Source: Halichondria panicea (lineage: Eukaryota; Porifera; Demospongiae; Suberitida; Halichondriidae). Taken from it: a stretch of DNA of 64,000 bases. The position numbers and the translations under genes were made by a program. The stretch spans positions 5,420,990 to 5,484,989 of the forward strand of contig NC_087387.1 in NCBI RefSeq assembly GCF_963675165.1, written 5' to 3'. Below the pieces are notes generated by a model, which was not told the origin of the DNA, did no database searches, and saw only the letters and a program-made list of their open reading frames with translations. Shown piece by piece: positions 1 through 12,400 of this stretch; position 1 is the first letter of the stretch, and each line of letters opens with the position of its first letter.

Positions 1-239
1 TCTAGGTCGGAAATACCCGCCATGCAACCCGCAACAAAATAAACCCTGTAGTGCATGGCTGTACATGGATTTCTACTTCAATGGGGGACATGACAAAATG
101 TAATATTCAGATCAAAAGTGAACCATGTCATACAATACATAAAGGAACTATATAATGAGAACGCGTATTAAAGTACATCCAAAAACTGTGTGTAATTGAT
201 TAATAATTATGCACACAAAGTTGATGCGACTATAACCTT

Positions 240-370
240 CTCCAATAAAAAGTGCATACAGTTTACCAATGCAAGAGTACATTTTTGCGTGGGAAGATCA
301 CCACATGCCTAGTGTAGTATCCACTGGTCTTGGGTGAGATCATACACATGGATGGATGCTTGAGGTAGCC
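240..370 (-). pseudogene. Relic of the terminal Kelch-repeat exon
   Basis: Read on the minus strand this is a decayed version of the end of the Kelch exon of the two complete genes to the right. Pieces equivalent to HVYDLTQDQW and GDLPTQKC can be followed, with an in-frame stop and an AT microsatellite (about 376-400) at its upstream edge. No longer frame survives. The matching relic in the other duplicate is at about 13080-13215. It probably marks a third, dead kinase-Kelch paralog. Confidence 0.6.
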
Positions 371-375
371 TATTA

Positions 376-400
376 TGTATATATATATATATATATATAT
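376..400. repeat. AT dinucleotide microsatellite
   Basis: An uninterrupted TA/AT run beside the Kelch relic. The equivalent run in the second duplicate (about 13219-13235) is shorter, so the run has changed length since duplication. Confidence 0.85.
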
Positions 401-619
401 TCATATTCATCACCATGAGTATAGCAGCTTATACTTATTTTTAAATCCCCCCTTTGGTACATTGAACAATATTTACAAATTCTTCAATACTTAATTTGCA
501 CAAAGGAATAATCATCCTATTATAATAGTCCCTATAAATTATACAAACTGAAATGATAAACTACAACAGGTCATTTGGGTAACCAGTACAAATTAAAGTA
601 ACTCTAACTCATAGCCATG

Positions 620-1210
620 CTAAAGACTGATGTCTTGCAACAAGTTGCTACGGCAACAGTATGGGAATGGCTCGCAGCCGGGTACTGCACATGGTTGGGC
701 GGAGTCATCTTGTCCCATCAACACTTCAGATTGTTCCCATTCTAAGTCATACAGCAACTGTTGTCGAATCTACGGTGGCAGATGCACATTAGTACAAATT
801 ACAATCATGTACAATTACATGTGCACGACAGTATATAGAACCCCTGGCCTCTGAATGCAGACTCCCTGAAATAAGATACCATGTTCCAAGAATTAGTGCA
901 GTGTACCGTGAGTGTTTATTGTTTACATGATTGATTATGTGAGGTATGTTACTCATTCTCAATGTTGTACGTATGACAAAATAGGTCTGCATGGTGATCA
1001 TTACCATCCGTAACACAGTACTTTAAATACAGTACTTCTTAATTACCATTTCTATCTTCTCTAGCACTCTTATATATTTGGTGGCGTCCAGTGGGCGGAG
1101 CTCCCCGGGGTCAGCGTTGAGGTTGAACAGTAGTGGGGGGTCGTGAGCAACTAGGGGGGTATTGGAACGACACACCTCATCCGGATAATCGTTAGGACAG
1201 AGACCACTGG

Positions 1211-1286
<76 letters not shown>

Positions 1287-1924
1287 AGGGGGGGGGGGTT
1301 GGTCATAGGGCAGATAAAAAATACATTGAGCACATAATTATGGAATCTATAATTGTATACTCTCACTCACCCTTGAGTATAGTAGTGAGCCTTGTACGAC
1401 TTCCACCTCAGTGCATACGGTCCTTGAGTCTCGTTGGCAAACTCGGGGAAATAAGCAAACCAGTCGCGATTACTCTGAATGAAAAAATAAATGTATACAT
1501 AATACATAATTATAGACAGACACATGCAGACACACACACATGCACATAATATCAATAATTACAGACTTTTATTTGTTCTGTTTCAGATTAAACTGCACGT
1601 AATTAAGAGCAAAGTTGTGCTTAAACTTGATATATACCAGTTCACTGCATGGGTTAGACTACACGTATACTATACACACTTTTCCATTCTTGTTGTACAA
1701 CAGAGAGGACAAGTCGGTTCCATCGATCTTTGTGTCTTTAGGGAGCTCTGCCCCCGCCATACTGAATATGGTAGGGAGAAGGTCAAGTGTTGATGCCAGC
1801 TGGTGTGTGCGTCCATGGCCACCAGGCGATGCCGGGCACCCTCATTTCTCCCTCCCAAGTTGAGGCTTTGCCACACCGCAGTGGACCAGCACTCCCTCTG
1901 TTATCTCCTTGACTCAAGTCAGGT
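620..1924 (-). pseudogene. Arylsulfatase A-like 3' exons, duplicate copy (broken)
   Basis: Minus-strand exons equal to exons 8-11 of the sulfatase described at 13429-15170: 1680-1924, 1371-1474, 1047-1206 and 620-769. They encode the region after the TADNG motif (RCGK, then PYALRWKSYKAHYYTQ, then HDPPLLFNL) and the cysteine-rich end (CAVPGCEPFPYCC), as in arylsulfatase A. Exon 8 is 245 nt against an in-phase 259 nt: a 14-nt deletion after IAWWP shifts the frame and leads to an early stop. The last exon also ends four codons earlier than the partner. Exon 7 and all 5' exons are absent here. The splice sites are kept. It is best read as a duplicated, untranslatable 3' fragment. Confidence 0.8.
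1212..1285. repeat. TG/CA microsatellite at a splice acceptor
   Basis: About 37 TG units. On the minus strand this is a CA run that ends a few bases before the acceptor of sulfatase exon 10 (exon starts at 1206). The partner run at 14041-14152 has about 56 units. It generates spurious HTHTHT and CVCVCV open frames. Confidence 0.95.
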
Positions 1925-3283
1925 CTATCATATAGAGGAGATACAAGATTAGATAACATGGTGTTATAGGTGCATAGCAAAATTATGAATTTGTGAAAAT
2001 TGTCCAGTGCTGTAACATAATGAAGTACTGTGCACATCTTCTCTAGCATTATCAAAATTTTGGCTAAACAGTAATTAGTTGGTTGTAGTTGGTGTATAAG
2101 GTCTGTTGTGTTTACTTGCACTTCACTGGCTTCTGTTTACCAATCGTTAATTTATTGATACTCCGTCATTTTACGCTGTTCAACTATACCCCTCCCCTCC
2201 CCTGTAGGCCAACCCGATTCGCAGTTACTCTGGCATCTACCCGAATCTGAGTGAAAAGGAATTGACGATACCACAAGGACCTCGACTACTGACTGAGAAT
2301 CGATTACGCACAAACCCCGAGGATAACCCCCGGGCCGATTCTCGAGGGAGCAGCGATCACAGTAACATTGTGTATTCAACTTATTCGTATAATGAACCCA
2401 CTGCACTTTGACCTTGCTTAATGCAGCTCGTTCTCGTTCAGTTATATACATGCTCATGTACAAAGCCAGAAATCAACCAGCACCTATAATTATCTGTCCA
2501 GTTTTGTTTTGTGTATGGGTTTGAAACCCCTTTATTTGTTTCAGTGTGCCTGTACAGACACCATTACGTGTGTGTGTGCGTGTATGTGTATGAATTATTG
2601 TGTGCTATTTACCATGTAACATAATCATGCAAGATGAGGCCGTATACAGTCATGACAACTACAATTTATGTAGGTCATAATTCAGCAACATAATTATAAT
2701 CATGCTCTTGTCAGTCCACGAACTTGCTCTCGGTTCTCTTATTATCAGCAACTCTTTCAGTATATTAACCTATAATTACTGTTAGTATCTCTTTTTCCTT
2801 CATAGCAATCTGTTCTAACATGCACTGGAGCAGTGACTCTATATATAGCCATCTTGTAAGTGCATGAGGGATCTTGCACCTTTAAAATACGCATGCGCAA
2901 TGATAAACCTGCCTCTAAAATAGTGTGTGGTTAATTATTTATCGAGGCTCTTAATTAATTATTATTGGGTAGATACTAAAGAAAAATCGGCCTGGGACCG
3001 CGGCTACAGTAACATGTATCTTTACCTAATATCATGCATGTTGACAGTGTTGTCATAGTAACTGTGTTAATGCAATTACTACATGCATCGTTAATATAAT
3101 TATCAGAATGTTCAGGGGAGATACCCACCCATGCACTAGCTATCCTTATACTTGGAGCTAGCTATATATACATAACATAAATTATTATGACATCCCATTT
3201 ATAGCTGTTTGTCACCAGACGATCTGTACCTTTTATGGACATTTTACTAATATTCAGATCAAATGATAAAATACAATAATAGA
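1925..3283. other. Spacer with a probable kinase-gene relic, otherwise no gene
   Basis: No exon or long open frame with family resemblance was found. At about 2703-2830 there are stretches that match the coiled-coil exon of the neighbouring kinase-Kelch genes: the words CCACGAACTTGCTCTCGG and CAGCAACTCTTTCAG occur in the same order as near 6970 and 11450. That points to a decayed piece of another kinase-Kelch copy on the minus strand. The rest is AT-rich spacer. Confidence 0.45.
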
Positions 3284-6200
3284 CTAGTGTACAATGGATG
3301 GGATTGATGTGTACACAGTGCTGAAACCTATTCCACCACCAACTACACACAGTTGGCCAGACAGTTCATTGCTGCAACAACAACATTCCATTTTCTTGGG
3401 AAGATCACCGCATTGTGTCCACTGGTTTTTGGTTGGATCGTACAGATGGATGCTTGAGATAGCATTACCTCTTAGCTGCCTATCACTACCCCCTACAGTC
3501 AGGAGGGTGTTGCTGATGGTGATGGGAGACGATCTACAAAATGGCACACTTGCGACAGATTCCCACACACCAGAACTAGCTCGTGATATGAGGGAGGGTA
3601 CATAAGCTCGAAAAACTTTTCTAGTGGCTTGACCTACAAGATACAGTGTGTCTCCAATTTGGCAAGTTTTGTATTCATCAGTGTTGGGAAGTGGTTCGGC
3701 TGTGATCCATTTGTTACTCGTGTCTAGAATGTTTACATCAGCTATCTTACTACCGTTTGAGTCAACTCCACCGATAACGATCAGATGGTTCTGATATCCA
3801 ACAACTGCTGCTTCAGTTAATGCTTTTGGCATGAGAGGAAGTGACTGGACCCATTGTCGAGAGCTCTCATCGAATGTTAGGATGGTGTCTTTATTCTCAT
3901 AAGTAGACTTGTCCCACCCTCCGACCACTAGCACTCGACCTCTCAGTGTTGTTACGGTGAAGTGCTTCACAAGAGGATGTGGCAGCTCATACCAGTGATC
4001 TTGTGTGTAAACTACCACTGTCTCAGTCCTGTTACACACACTGCGCATGTACAGCTTCCCGTTAATAGTCACAGGCTGAACGTACGACGTCATCCCATTT
4101 GGTAGTTCCTTGCATTTTTTCCAGTTGAAGGTAATGGCAGTAGGAACAGTTGGTTGTGACGTGGTTGACTTGTGTGGTAGCAATTCATTTCCAATACTTA
4201 AATCGACAACCTTGATTGCTTTTGTGGTTTTGTTTGTGGTTGTCTGTGAAAAAAGTGGTTGTATCTGGTTGTATATTATTATGTCGTGGTGTGTGCATGC
4301 ACTGAGAGGTATATATATTTACGGTATATAGTATGTCTGTCAGTGCATGGAGACTGCTACAGCTGCTCAATGATAAACAAAGTGCAAGAAGAGCTTTATA
4401 TATAATTATAGGCTTCTTAGTAACATGACTGGTAGGTGGCAGGAGTAAAGTGTAATGATACACTTTAATTACTCCTGCCACCTACCGGTTTCCTTGAGAA
4501 CATACCGTGGATTACCCAGTAGAGAGCACAATGAAAGTAGACTGAACCAAGAATTATGAGTGTGGAATCAATCTACTTGGATATTTTGTTTCTGCATGAC
4601 CCTATATACTCTGACATTCTTATATACGGTATATATATATATAATTGGTATTTCAGAGCAATGCATAATAGTGTACGTCAGTGCTACATAAACTGACGCA
4701 GACCTATATAGGTCTTTTAATAATTTAAGAGCGTAAGGAATTTAATTGTCGTCTGTGACATCACAATTACTTGTTTTACTTTTGTGGAGCTGGCACGCCC
4801 TTTACTATGGCAGCCCAGAGGAGGTACGACACGTGGTTAAGCTCACGTGGCTGCTATTTCTTGAGTGGAGGTAAAAAAGACAAAGAAGTCGTTAAAAAAT
4901 ACATTCCAATGACAACATTCAGCTGGTGCCGTAAAGAGACAAGTTTAGTATAAAACTCAGTGAAGAAGTTGTTGCTGGCTAGTAGCTAGAGTTTTACTAG
5001 TAGAGATGAAATAATCTCAGGGATCAGATATTAATTGGCAATGACCCTATATCCTAAATGCATACTTATTAAACACTCTAAAACAGAATGACACTATCAA
5101 AATAATATCTCAAAGTCTAAGTGGTTTCCAACAATCAACCAGCCTGATCTATAAGTGTACCGTATAGCGGGTAATTTTCGTGGGGCAATATTCGTGGTTT
5201 TCGTGGTTGGAGGTCTGACCACAAATATTTTACCAACGAATGAAGAGCCTTGCCTACCTTTACCTGCAGTGCAAGCTCCAACCACAAAAATATTACCCAT
5301 GAAATATCTCTGAACCACAAATATTTTGTCCCCCGAAAACTACCCACTATCAAAGACACAGTCTTGAATGATATTCATGTACAAGTTAATGAGATTTATT
5401 ATCATTTTGGCTAGTCATGTGACCATACCTCCTCTGCCTTCCGCGCTACAATGCCAGCTCAAGTGATTTGGTACAGATCGATAAAGTACTAGATCTATGG
5501 ATTAAACAGGACTGGCGTGTAGGTGATTCTCTGAATCTTTTACTGCTTATCTCTAGCTCTTGATATCAACTACTGCCAAAAATAGCGCCGACTCAGCACA
5601 TTTATAGCTTTAATTGCTCTTTTCGCACATGATCTCAACATCCTTCCAACCTCGTCTGTCCTCTGATGGCAGCCTCCGAAGAAAGTTGGTCACGATCGTT
5701 AATCAGTTTTTCTTCATAACCTCCAATTCCTATACAGTAAATGCACTAAAAGCCATGGAAGGACCTCAACCTGCTGAGTCAGCACTTTTGTCTCATTCTC
5801 TTGCATTCTTGAGGGTATAGATCTAGCACTTGTGTTAACTGTTATTATAAATATAGGAACAACAGAAGGATTAAAAACTTTTTTTTCCTGATAAAAAAAT
5901 ATCTATATATATAGGTGATATATTACAAGTAGCATCGTGTAAAAGCTTCTCTGTGATCTAAATGGCTGAACACAAAGGTAAATAGTGAATATCTCGTTAG
6001 TTCACTCCGATACCTATCTCGTTCTATCGATTATAAAAGATCTAGAGCCAAATTTTATACATATGACTTCATTCTGATCAAGGTACATATGTACACGGAA
6101 AAAATAAATTAACTAGAGCACTGAAGTGCTAACCCTCGGCTGTTGACATGAATAAATAGAAGTATATAAATACCTCAGTTATATACACAGCAACAAACTA

Positions 6201-8311
6201 CAATTCTACTTTTAATAGAGACCGGTAAAGGATCACTTCAGCTGCAAATGTGTAGCTATACCTCGAATAAAGGTCGCGTGTAGAGCTAGCCAACGTGTAA
6301 GTTTATAGCTTCTTAGCTTTTGCTCGCTTTTATACGACAACGAAGCTTTAACATCGAAATCTGCCACTATTAAGTTTGTTGTGTGAAGGCATGCAGTGCT
6401 GTGGCATCCAGGTGAGTAGACTCAGATATGACAAACAGACTACTATACCCGTGGCCGCTCACGCGCGCCTCGGGTAACAAGTTGAAAACTGCATCACGTG
6501 ATCGTGTCAGACCTCGGTTGTTTTGTTTGGCACAGATTGCTAGGCTTGATCACAACTGCACAAAACTCACCCTGAAATGCAGCCGCTTCACTATTCCGTG
6601 TACTGGTCAGTTTTGGCTGCTCCAAACTAGATTCTAATGTACGTTTAATAGGGCCGGATATGATGTTTTGGGTGTAGTTTGGAAGATTACACTTGAATAG
6701 AGAGCAATGATTCATTATCGTCAGATAGAACCGCAAAATTAGTTTGAGACATGACCACTATTTTGCTGCGGCGTACTTTCTGAAATGTAGCCACCTCGCT
6801 ATTGATGCTAAACTATACACTGTCCCAAGAGTTTACTGTACATGCATGCATAAGGCATTACCTCTCTCTGTCCTGAGTCCTGAGGTTGGTCCTGAGGCTG
6901 TATCTGTAGAGAACTGGAGACACGAACTTTCAACTGCTCTTGTTGGAGAATGGTCAGTTCTTCTGGTCCACGAACTTGCTCTCGGGTCTCAGCTTGAAGA
7001 CGATCAATTATTGCTTGTAATTGAGCAATATGAGTGTCTTTCTCAGAGATTTGGTGTAAAAGTTGATTTACTTGACCTGACTTTTCCAAAAAATTTTTCT
7101 GAAGTTGATTGATTCCAAAATCCCTTTGTTCAATTTCCTCCGACTGCAGTACTTTGATTGCGTCACTTTGAGCCTGATTATCGGCAACAGCTCGCTGTAT
7201 CTCTTCTTCCTTCACAGCAACCTGCTGAATCAGTTCCAGCTTGGTCTGGGTGCAGTTCTGAGGGAGTGTTGTTTTAACCTCCTCCAATCGTCTCAACACC
7301 ACTACAGCAGATGGTCGATCTTCAGGAAGGAACTCCAGACAGTCGAGGGTCAACTGGACTAGGGAGTGGGTCTCACCAAGAGCTGCTTTCATTGAAACAA
7401 TGTAATTTTCACGACGTTCGATTTCTGTACGTCCCAAGACCCTTCGAGTAGCAGGATCATAATACGCAGCAGGTTTGAGATTTCTTGGAAAGGTTTGTGT
7501 CAGTGTGAACAGAGATACTACACCAAAGGAGAAGATGTCTATGGCAGTGTTGTATCGTGTGACCCCTTCCTCTTGAGCTGCCTCTGGTGGCATGTACACA
7601 CCAGTGCCAGGCATTTGAGTCATTGAGGCAGCTAGCTGGCCAGGCTGAATGTTCACAATCCTAGAAACACCCATGTCTGCTATCTTGGCATTGAGACCGT
7701 TATCGACTAGAATGTTTTTGGCAGACAGATCGCGATGGGCAATGGGTGGAGTGCGGCTGTGCAGATAGACCACCCCTCGGCCAGTCCCCGTCAGAAGGTG
7801 CACTTTGAGGTCAATAGGGATGTTGGGGCTCGTTTCTAGAAGGTTATCAAGGCTGGTTTGTAGCTTCTCCATCAGTAGGACGGGGAGCTGGGCTCCAGGG
7901 AGATAGCACACTCCCAGGAACTGTACTATGTGAGGGTGACGGAGTTGGCTCATCAGCTTACATTCTTCCACAAAATCAGTCACCCATTTCTCAACCTGAG
8001 TAAAAAACAAACCCTAATAAACTCCTTAGCTGTAAGCTGATCAAAGCAACACAAGCTGAAGCTAAATCTAACTGATCTATAATAATTATAGCTAGATCTA
8101 TATAATTCACCTGCTGTGGAGAGCCCAAGTTGACAAGCTGTTGGTGCAATTTCTTGGCAGCTACCGTTGCTCCCGGGATCTCCACCTCCTCCACACTGCC
8201 ATAAGCACCTGCTCCTAGTACACGTCCAGTCAACTGAACTGTAGCGACTAGGAACTGCTCCAACTCGGGAGCAGTGTGGATAGTACTAAGTGTGTGGATT
8301 CTATCAGCCAT
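3284..8311 (-). CDS. TKL-type protein kinase - coiled coil - Kelch-repeat protein, copy 1
   Basis: Three phase-0 exons: 8111-8311, 6862-7995 and 3284-4243, giving about 764 residues. The start at 8311 is chosen because MADR aligns with MATR in the paralog; an upstream in-frame ATG at 8323 is possible. Residues 33-40 form the glycine loop GAGAYGSV, K53 is in VAAK, the catalytic loop is HRDLSAKNIL (154-163), DMG (174-176) stands where DFG is usual, and MPPE follows at 202-205. Residues about 307-447 are a long heptad-rich coiled coil. The last exon has repeated Kelch blades (LIVIGG, YLVG, LLTVGG, CVVGG). There is no signal peptide or membrane span, so a cytosolic kinase is inferred; the coiled coil would dimerise and the propeller bind a partner. 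Intron 2 (4244-6861) is 2.6 kb with foldback elements. The substrate is unknown. Confidence 0.85.
4431..4486. repeat. Near-perfect hairpin in kinase intron
   Basis: Arms starting GGTAGGTGGCAGGAGTAA and its complement flank a four-base loop, with only a four-base bulge in the right arm. It lies in intron 2 of the first kinase-Kelch gene, close to the Kelch exon acceptor. It may be a tiny foldback element or a transcript hairpin. Confidence 0.85.
5168..5346. repeat. Foldback (MITE-like) element with GGGTANTTTTCG ends
   Basis: The ends GGGTAATTTTCG and CGAAAACTACCC are inverted repeats. Inside are several TTCGTGG / CCACAAATATTTT words. A related, more decayed copy lies at 54330-54475 in inverted orientation, sharing the core GCCTACCTTTACCTGCAGTG. 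No coding capacity is seen. Confidence 0.7.
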
Positions 8312-8517
8312 TTTTGCAAACAAAAGTGTATGGCGGCTAGATCTAGATCTAGATAATTATGGATCTATGCGGTTATGTGGGGCCAATGAACTCTTGGACT
8401 TGGTTGGGCCTATTGAAGTGTGCACATATCTAGATCTAGCAAAAAGTCCTTGATTTCGACCTTCATAAAGTTGTCAAAACTTTGTCATACTTCACTGAAA
8501 GTGTCATATGCCATAGT

Positions 8518-8563
8518 AGTCTCGCGAGCACGATGACTTCTCAAGGCGTCTGCTCGCGAGACT
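8518..8563. promoter_or_regulatory. Inverted pair of CTCGCGAG motifs upstream of the kinase-Kelch gene
   Basis: Two perfect 13-base inverted arms (AGTCTCGCGAGCA and its complement) separated by 20 bases, about 210 bp upstream of the minus-strand start at 8311. Each arm contains TCTCGCGAG or its complement, close to the TCTCGCGAGA promoter motif known from animals. In an AT-rich spacer this CpG-dense pair is conspicuous. It may be a promoter element or just a small foldback element. Confidence 0.5.
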
Positions 8564-9455
8564 GCGCTTCTGTCTATAATTATGCTGCATGTAGAGCTGA
8601 TACGCTCTACCAGCTAAACGTTTGCATTTCCCATGCATGCAGAAGTAGCCTTGATCCCAGGCCGCACTTCCTCTGAAGATATGGGCCTGGAATCGACTGC
8701 ATGTTTGCGCATGCGCCCCAGAAACTGGGGACTTTGGATAACATCACAGTAAATCAATGACGTCACATCGAACGGAAGTGAATTGAAGGAAGTAGATAGA
8801 ATTTCGATTGTGAAGGTTTCTTACGGAAGCCTGTATTTAATTCGTTTTCCACATAAATATTCCACTATGGAATGCACTTCCATTCTGAAATTCCGTATGC
8901 ACTTTCATTCTGAAACTCAGACTAAATATCCCTCGGGCCTAAGTCACTACTGAGCCAATAATTATATCCCATGTGGCACTCGTGCATGCATGTGTCACAG
9001 TTTTTATTGTAGAATGGAAGTGAACATAATTATGATAAGAATGTTGCTACATACAATTGCAAGATGCATTATTGAAATGAACTTCACCATGAATCTTGTC
9101 AAGAGTATAGATGATAATTACCGGTATAAGAGTAATGTATGGTTGAATCGGAACTGAATTTGCCAAACTCTGTGGTATACATTATGGCTTCATTTATAAA
9201 CTTTAAATTGGGACTTAGTACTTCTACATGGAATATGCTAATAGCAGGTTGAAGCTTTACCATTCAATATTATCATATAGCAAAATTTATAAATGAAGCA
9301 CTAGGTAATAATCATAGTGAACTGAACTACAAAAAAATCACACAATTTACACTATATACTCCATACCATAGATAACGTTTACTGCATGCATGGATAGTAT
9401 TATGACAGTATAAACATGTTGCTTTACATTCATATACATGTACATCGATGAATTA
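8564..9455. other. Intergenic spacer between the two kinase-Kelch genes
   Basis: No gene seen. It holds short pieces of dispersed repeats: an AGGCCGCACTTCC ... GGGCCTGGAATCGA foldback at about 8658-8696 related to the elements at 39737 and 47781, and an ATCCCATGTGGCACTCGTGCATG word at about 8967-8992 shared with 27345 and 58930. Confidence 0.6.
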
Positions 9456-12400
9456 CTAGTGTGTAATGGACGGGATTGATGTGTACACAGATCTGACACC
9501 ATAGCTACCTCTTACACCACCAAGTATATACAGTTTTCCAGATAGTTCAATGCAAGAACAAGAATACATTCTCTCGGGAAGGTCATCACATTGTGTCCAC
9601 TGGTCTTTGGTGGGGTCATACAGATGGATGCTTGAGATACCGTTACCCCCTCACACATCATCACTCCCTCCCACAGTCAGGAGGGTGCTGCCGACGGCAA
9701 TGGGAGACGACCGATAGAATGGCACACTTGCGACAGATTCCCACACACCAAAACTAGCTCCTGATATTAGGGAGGGTACATGAGCTCGAATCACTACTTT
9801 AGTGAGTTGACGTACGAGATACAGTGTGTCTCCAATTAGGCAAGTTCTGTGGTGATTATTAGTGTTGGGAAGTGGTTCGGCTGTGATCCATTTATTACTG
9901 GTGGTGTCCAGAATGTTCACATCAGCTATCTTATGGTCATTTGTGCCATATCCACCGATAACGATAAGATTGTTTTGATATGCAACAACTTCCGGCAAAG
10001 ATAATGCTATTGGCATGGGGGGAAATAACTTGACCCATTGTCGAGACCTCTCATGGAATGTTAGGATTGTATTCGCTTTCTCTTTAGTAGATTTTTCCTG
10101 ACCTCCGACCACTAGCAGTTGACCTCTCAGTGTTGCTACAGTGAACCATATCACAGACAGTGGAGGACATCGCAGCTCATCCCAGCTCTCCTGATCTGGT
10201 GTGTACACTAGCACAATGTCAGTCCAGTTACTCATGCCTCTCATGTACGCCTTCCCGTTGATAGCCACAGGATGATCGAGCACATTTATCCCCTCTGGTT
10301 TGTCCTTGCATGTTTTCCAGTTGAAGGTGATGGCAGAAGGAACAGTTGGTTGTGGTGTGGTCGACTTGTGTGGTAGCAATGCGTTTCCAGCGCTCAAATG
10401 AACAATCTTGATTCCTTTTGTGCTTTTGTTTGTGGTTGTCTGTAAATAAAGTGAACATTATAATTATGTCATGGATCAAGTTTGACAGAGTGGTGGTATA
10501 TTGTGCATGTAAACAAGGCTGAATTATTTGACATAATTTAAAGTACCGTATATCTTCTAATTTATCGGACAGCAAAAAATAATTATTTTGGAAATTGTCC
10601 GGGTATAATTGGAACAGATTTTTATAGAGTATGCCAAGTGTCCGGAATAATTAGAACAAGCAAGTAGCTGCATGCGAGCTAGCTAAGTTTAATAGAACAA
10701 GGTAGGACTGAATAGTTGCACTAGCTATCTAAAACTATATAGCTACTCACAAAGCTATCTAACTGCAGCACTATATTGTCGTCTATGAATGGTAACTCAA
10801 CTTTTCAAGGTATTGTCCGGATATTTAGAACAAATGTAATATTAAAATACTGGAGTGTCCGTTGTATTAGAACAACAAAAATTGCCCAAAAGAGTGTCCG
10901 GGGTAATTAGAAGTGTCCGATAAATTAGAAGATATACGGTAGTTGTTGCCATCTCAACCCATTACCCCATGCGCTGATACCACCACCCTTTTTGTGGGCA
11001 TATATTTCTTTATCAAGCTTATATAGGCAACGTCATGATATTAAGACATTTTGAGGCACAACTATAATTATTATGTGGGAATACCCCCTCACACAGTCAC
11101 CCACCTCTCTCTGTCCTGAGCCCTGAGGTGTGTCCTCCCGAGGCTGTATCTGTGGAGACCTCACTGAACTGGAGATACGATAAATTTCTCTACGTTGAGC
11201 GTCTAACTGCTCTTGTTGGAGAGTGGTCAGTTCTTCCAGTCCATGCACTTGCTCTCGTTTCTCAGCTTGAAGATGATCGATAGTTGCTTGTAATCGAGTG
11301 TCTTTCACAGAGATTTGATGTAAAATATGATTTACTTGACCTGACATTTCAAAATTTTCTCTCTGAAGTTGCTTGATTACAACATCTCTTTGTTCGATTT
11401 CCTCCAAGTGTAGTACTTTGATCGCATCAATTTGAGCTTGTTTCTCATCGGCAACTCTTTCAGCAACTTGCAGTTCTTCTTCTTTCACAGAAACCTGTTG
11501 AATCAGTTCCAGCTTGGTCTGGGTGCAGTTCTGAGGGAGTGTTGTTCCAACCTCCTCCAATCCTCTCAACACCACCACAGCAGATGGTCGATCTTCTTGA
11601 TCAAACTCTAGGCAATTGAGGGTCAACTGGACTAGGGGGTGGGTCTCACCAAGAGCTGCTTTCGCTGGTTGGATATAATGTTCACGGCGCTCGATTTCTG
11701 AGCGAGCAATCAGCCTTCGAGTAGCAGGGTCTCGATATGTTGCAGGTTTGAGATCTTTGGGGAAGGTTTGTGTCAGCATGAACAGAGATACCACACCAAA
11801 GGAGAAGATGTCTATGGCAGTGTTGTATCGTGTGACCCCTTCCTCTTGAGCTGCCTCTGATGGCATGTACACACCAGTGCCTGGCATTTGAGTCATCGAG
11901 GCAGCTAGCCGACCAGGCTGAATGTTCACAATCCTAGAAACACCCAAGTCTGCTATCTTGGCATTGAGACCGTTATCAACTAGAATGTTCTTGGCAGACA
12001 GATCACGATGGGCAATGGGTGGAGTGCGGCTGTGCAGATAGACCACCCCTCGGCCAGTCCCCGTCAGAAGGTGCACTTTGAGGTCAATAGGAATGTTGGG
12101 GCTGGTTTCCAAAAGATTGTCGAGGCTGGTTTGTAGTTTCTCCATCAGTAGGACGGGGAGTTGGGCTCCAGGGAGATAGCACACCCCCAGGAACTGTACT
12201 ATGTGAGGGTGACGGAGCTGGCTCATCAGCTTACACTCCTCCACGAAATCAGTCACCCATTTCTCAACCTATATGGGTTATAGGCCCATACTAGTATTAT
12301 GATTGCACTGATGGGGCCATGAGACAGTGGGTGGGTCTACAGTCAGTGAAGGCATGCAGACTAGCTAGATAGATGAGAGATTACAACAATGATGGGATGG

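Larger units (their letters stand above)
1..2000. repeat. Segmental duplication, copy 1 (partner 12844-14853)
   Basis: This stretch is nearly identical to 12844-14853, starting with the same TCTAGGTCGGAA and continuing to about 1990, where the two diverge after a shared ATAGGTGCATAGCAAAATTATG. It carries a Kelch relic and the last four exons of an arylsulfatase-like gene. The first base of the window is already inside the duplicate, so its left edge is not visible. Small indels and different lengths of the TG run distinguish the copies. Confidence 0.9.

Noticed and set aside
1151-1549. Open frames of His-Thr or Cys-Val repeats over the TG run (also 13899-14603)
   Set aside because: They are translations of a dinucleotide repeat in a sulfatase intron, with no homology outside the repeat.
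4771-4953. Plus-strand frame MFYFCGAGTPFTMAAQ in the kinase intron
   Set aside because: No family resemblance and no counterpart in the paralogous intron; chance frame.
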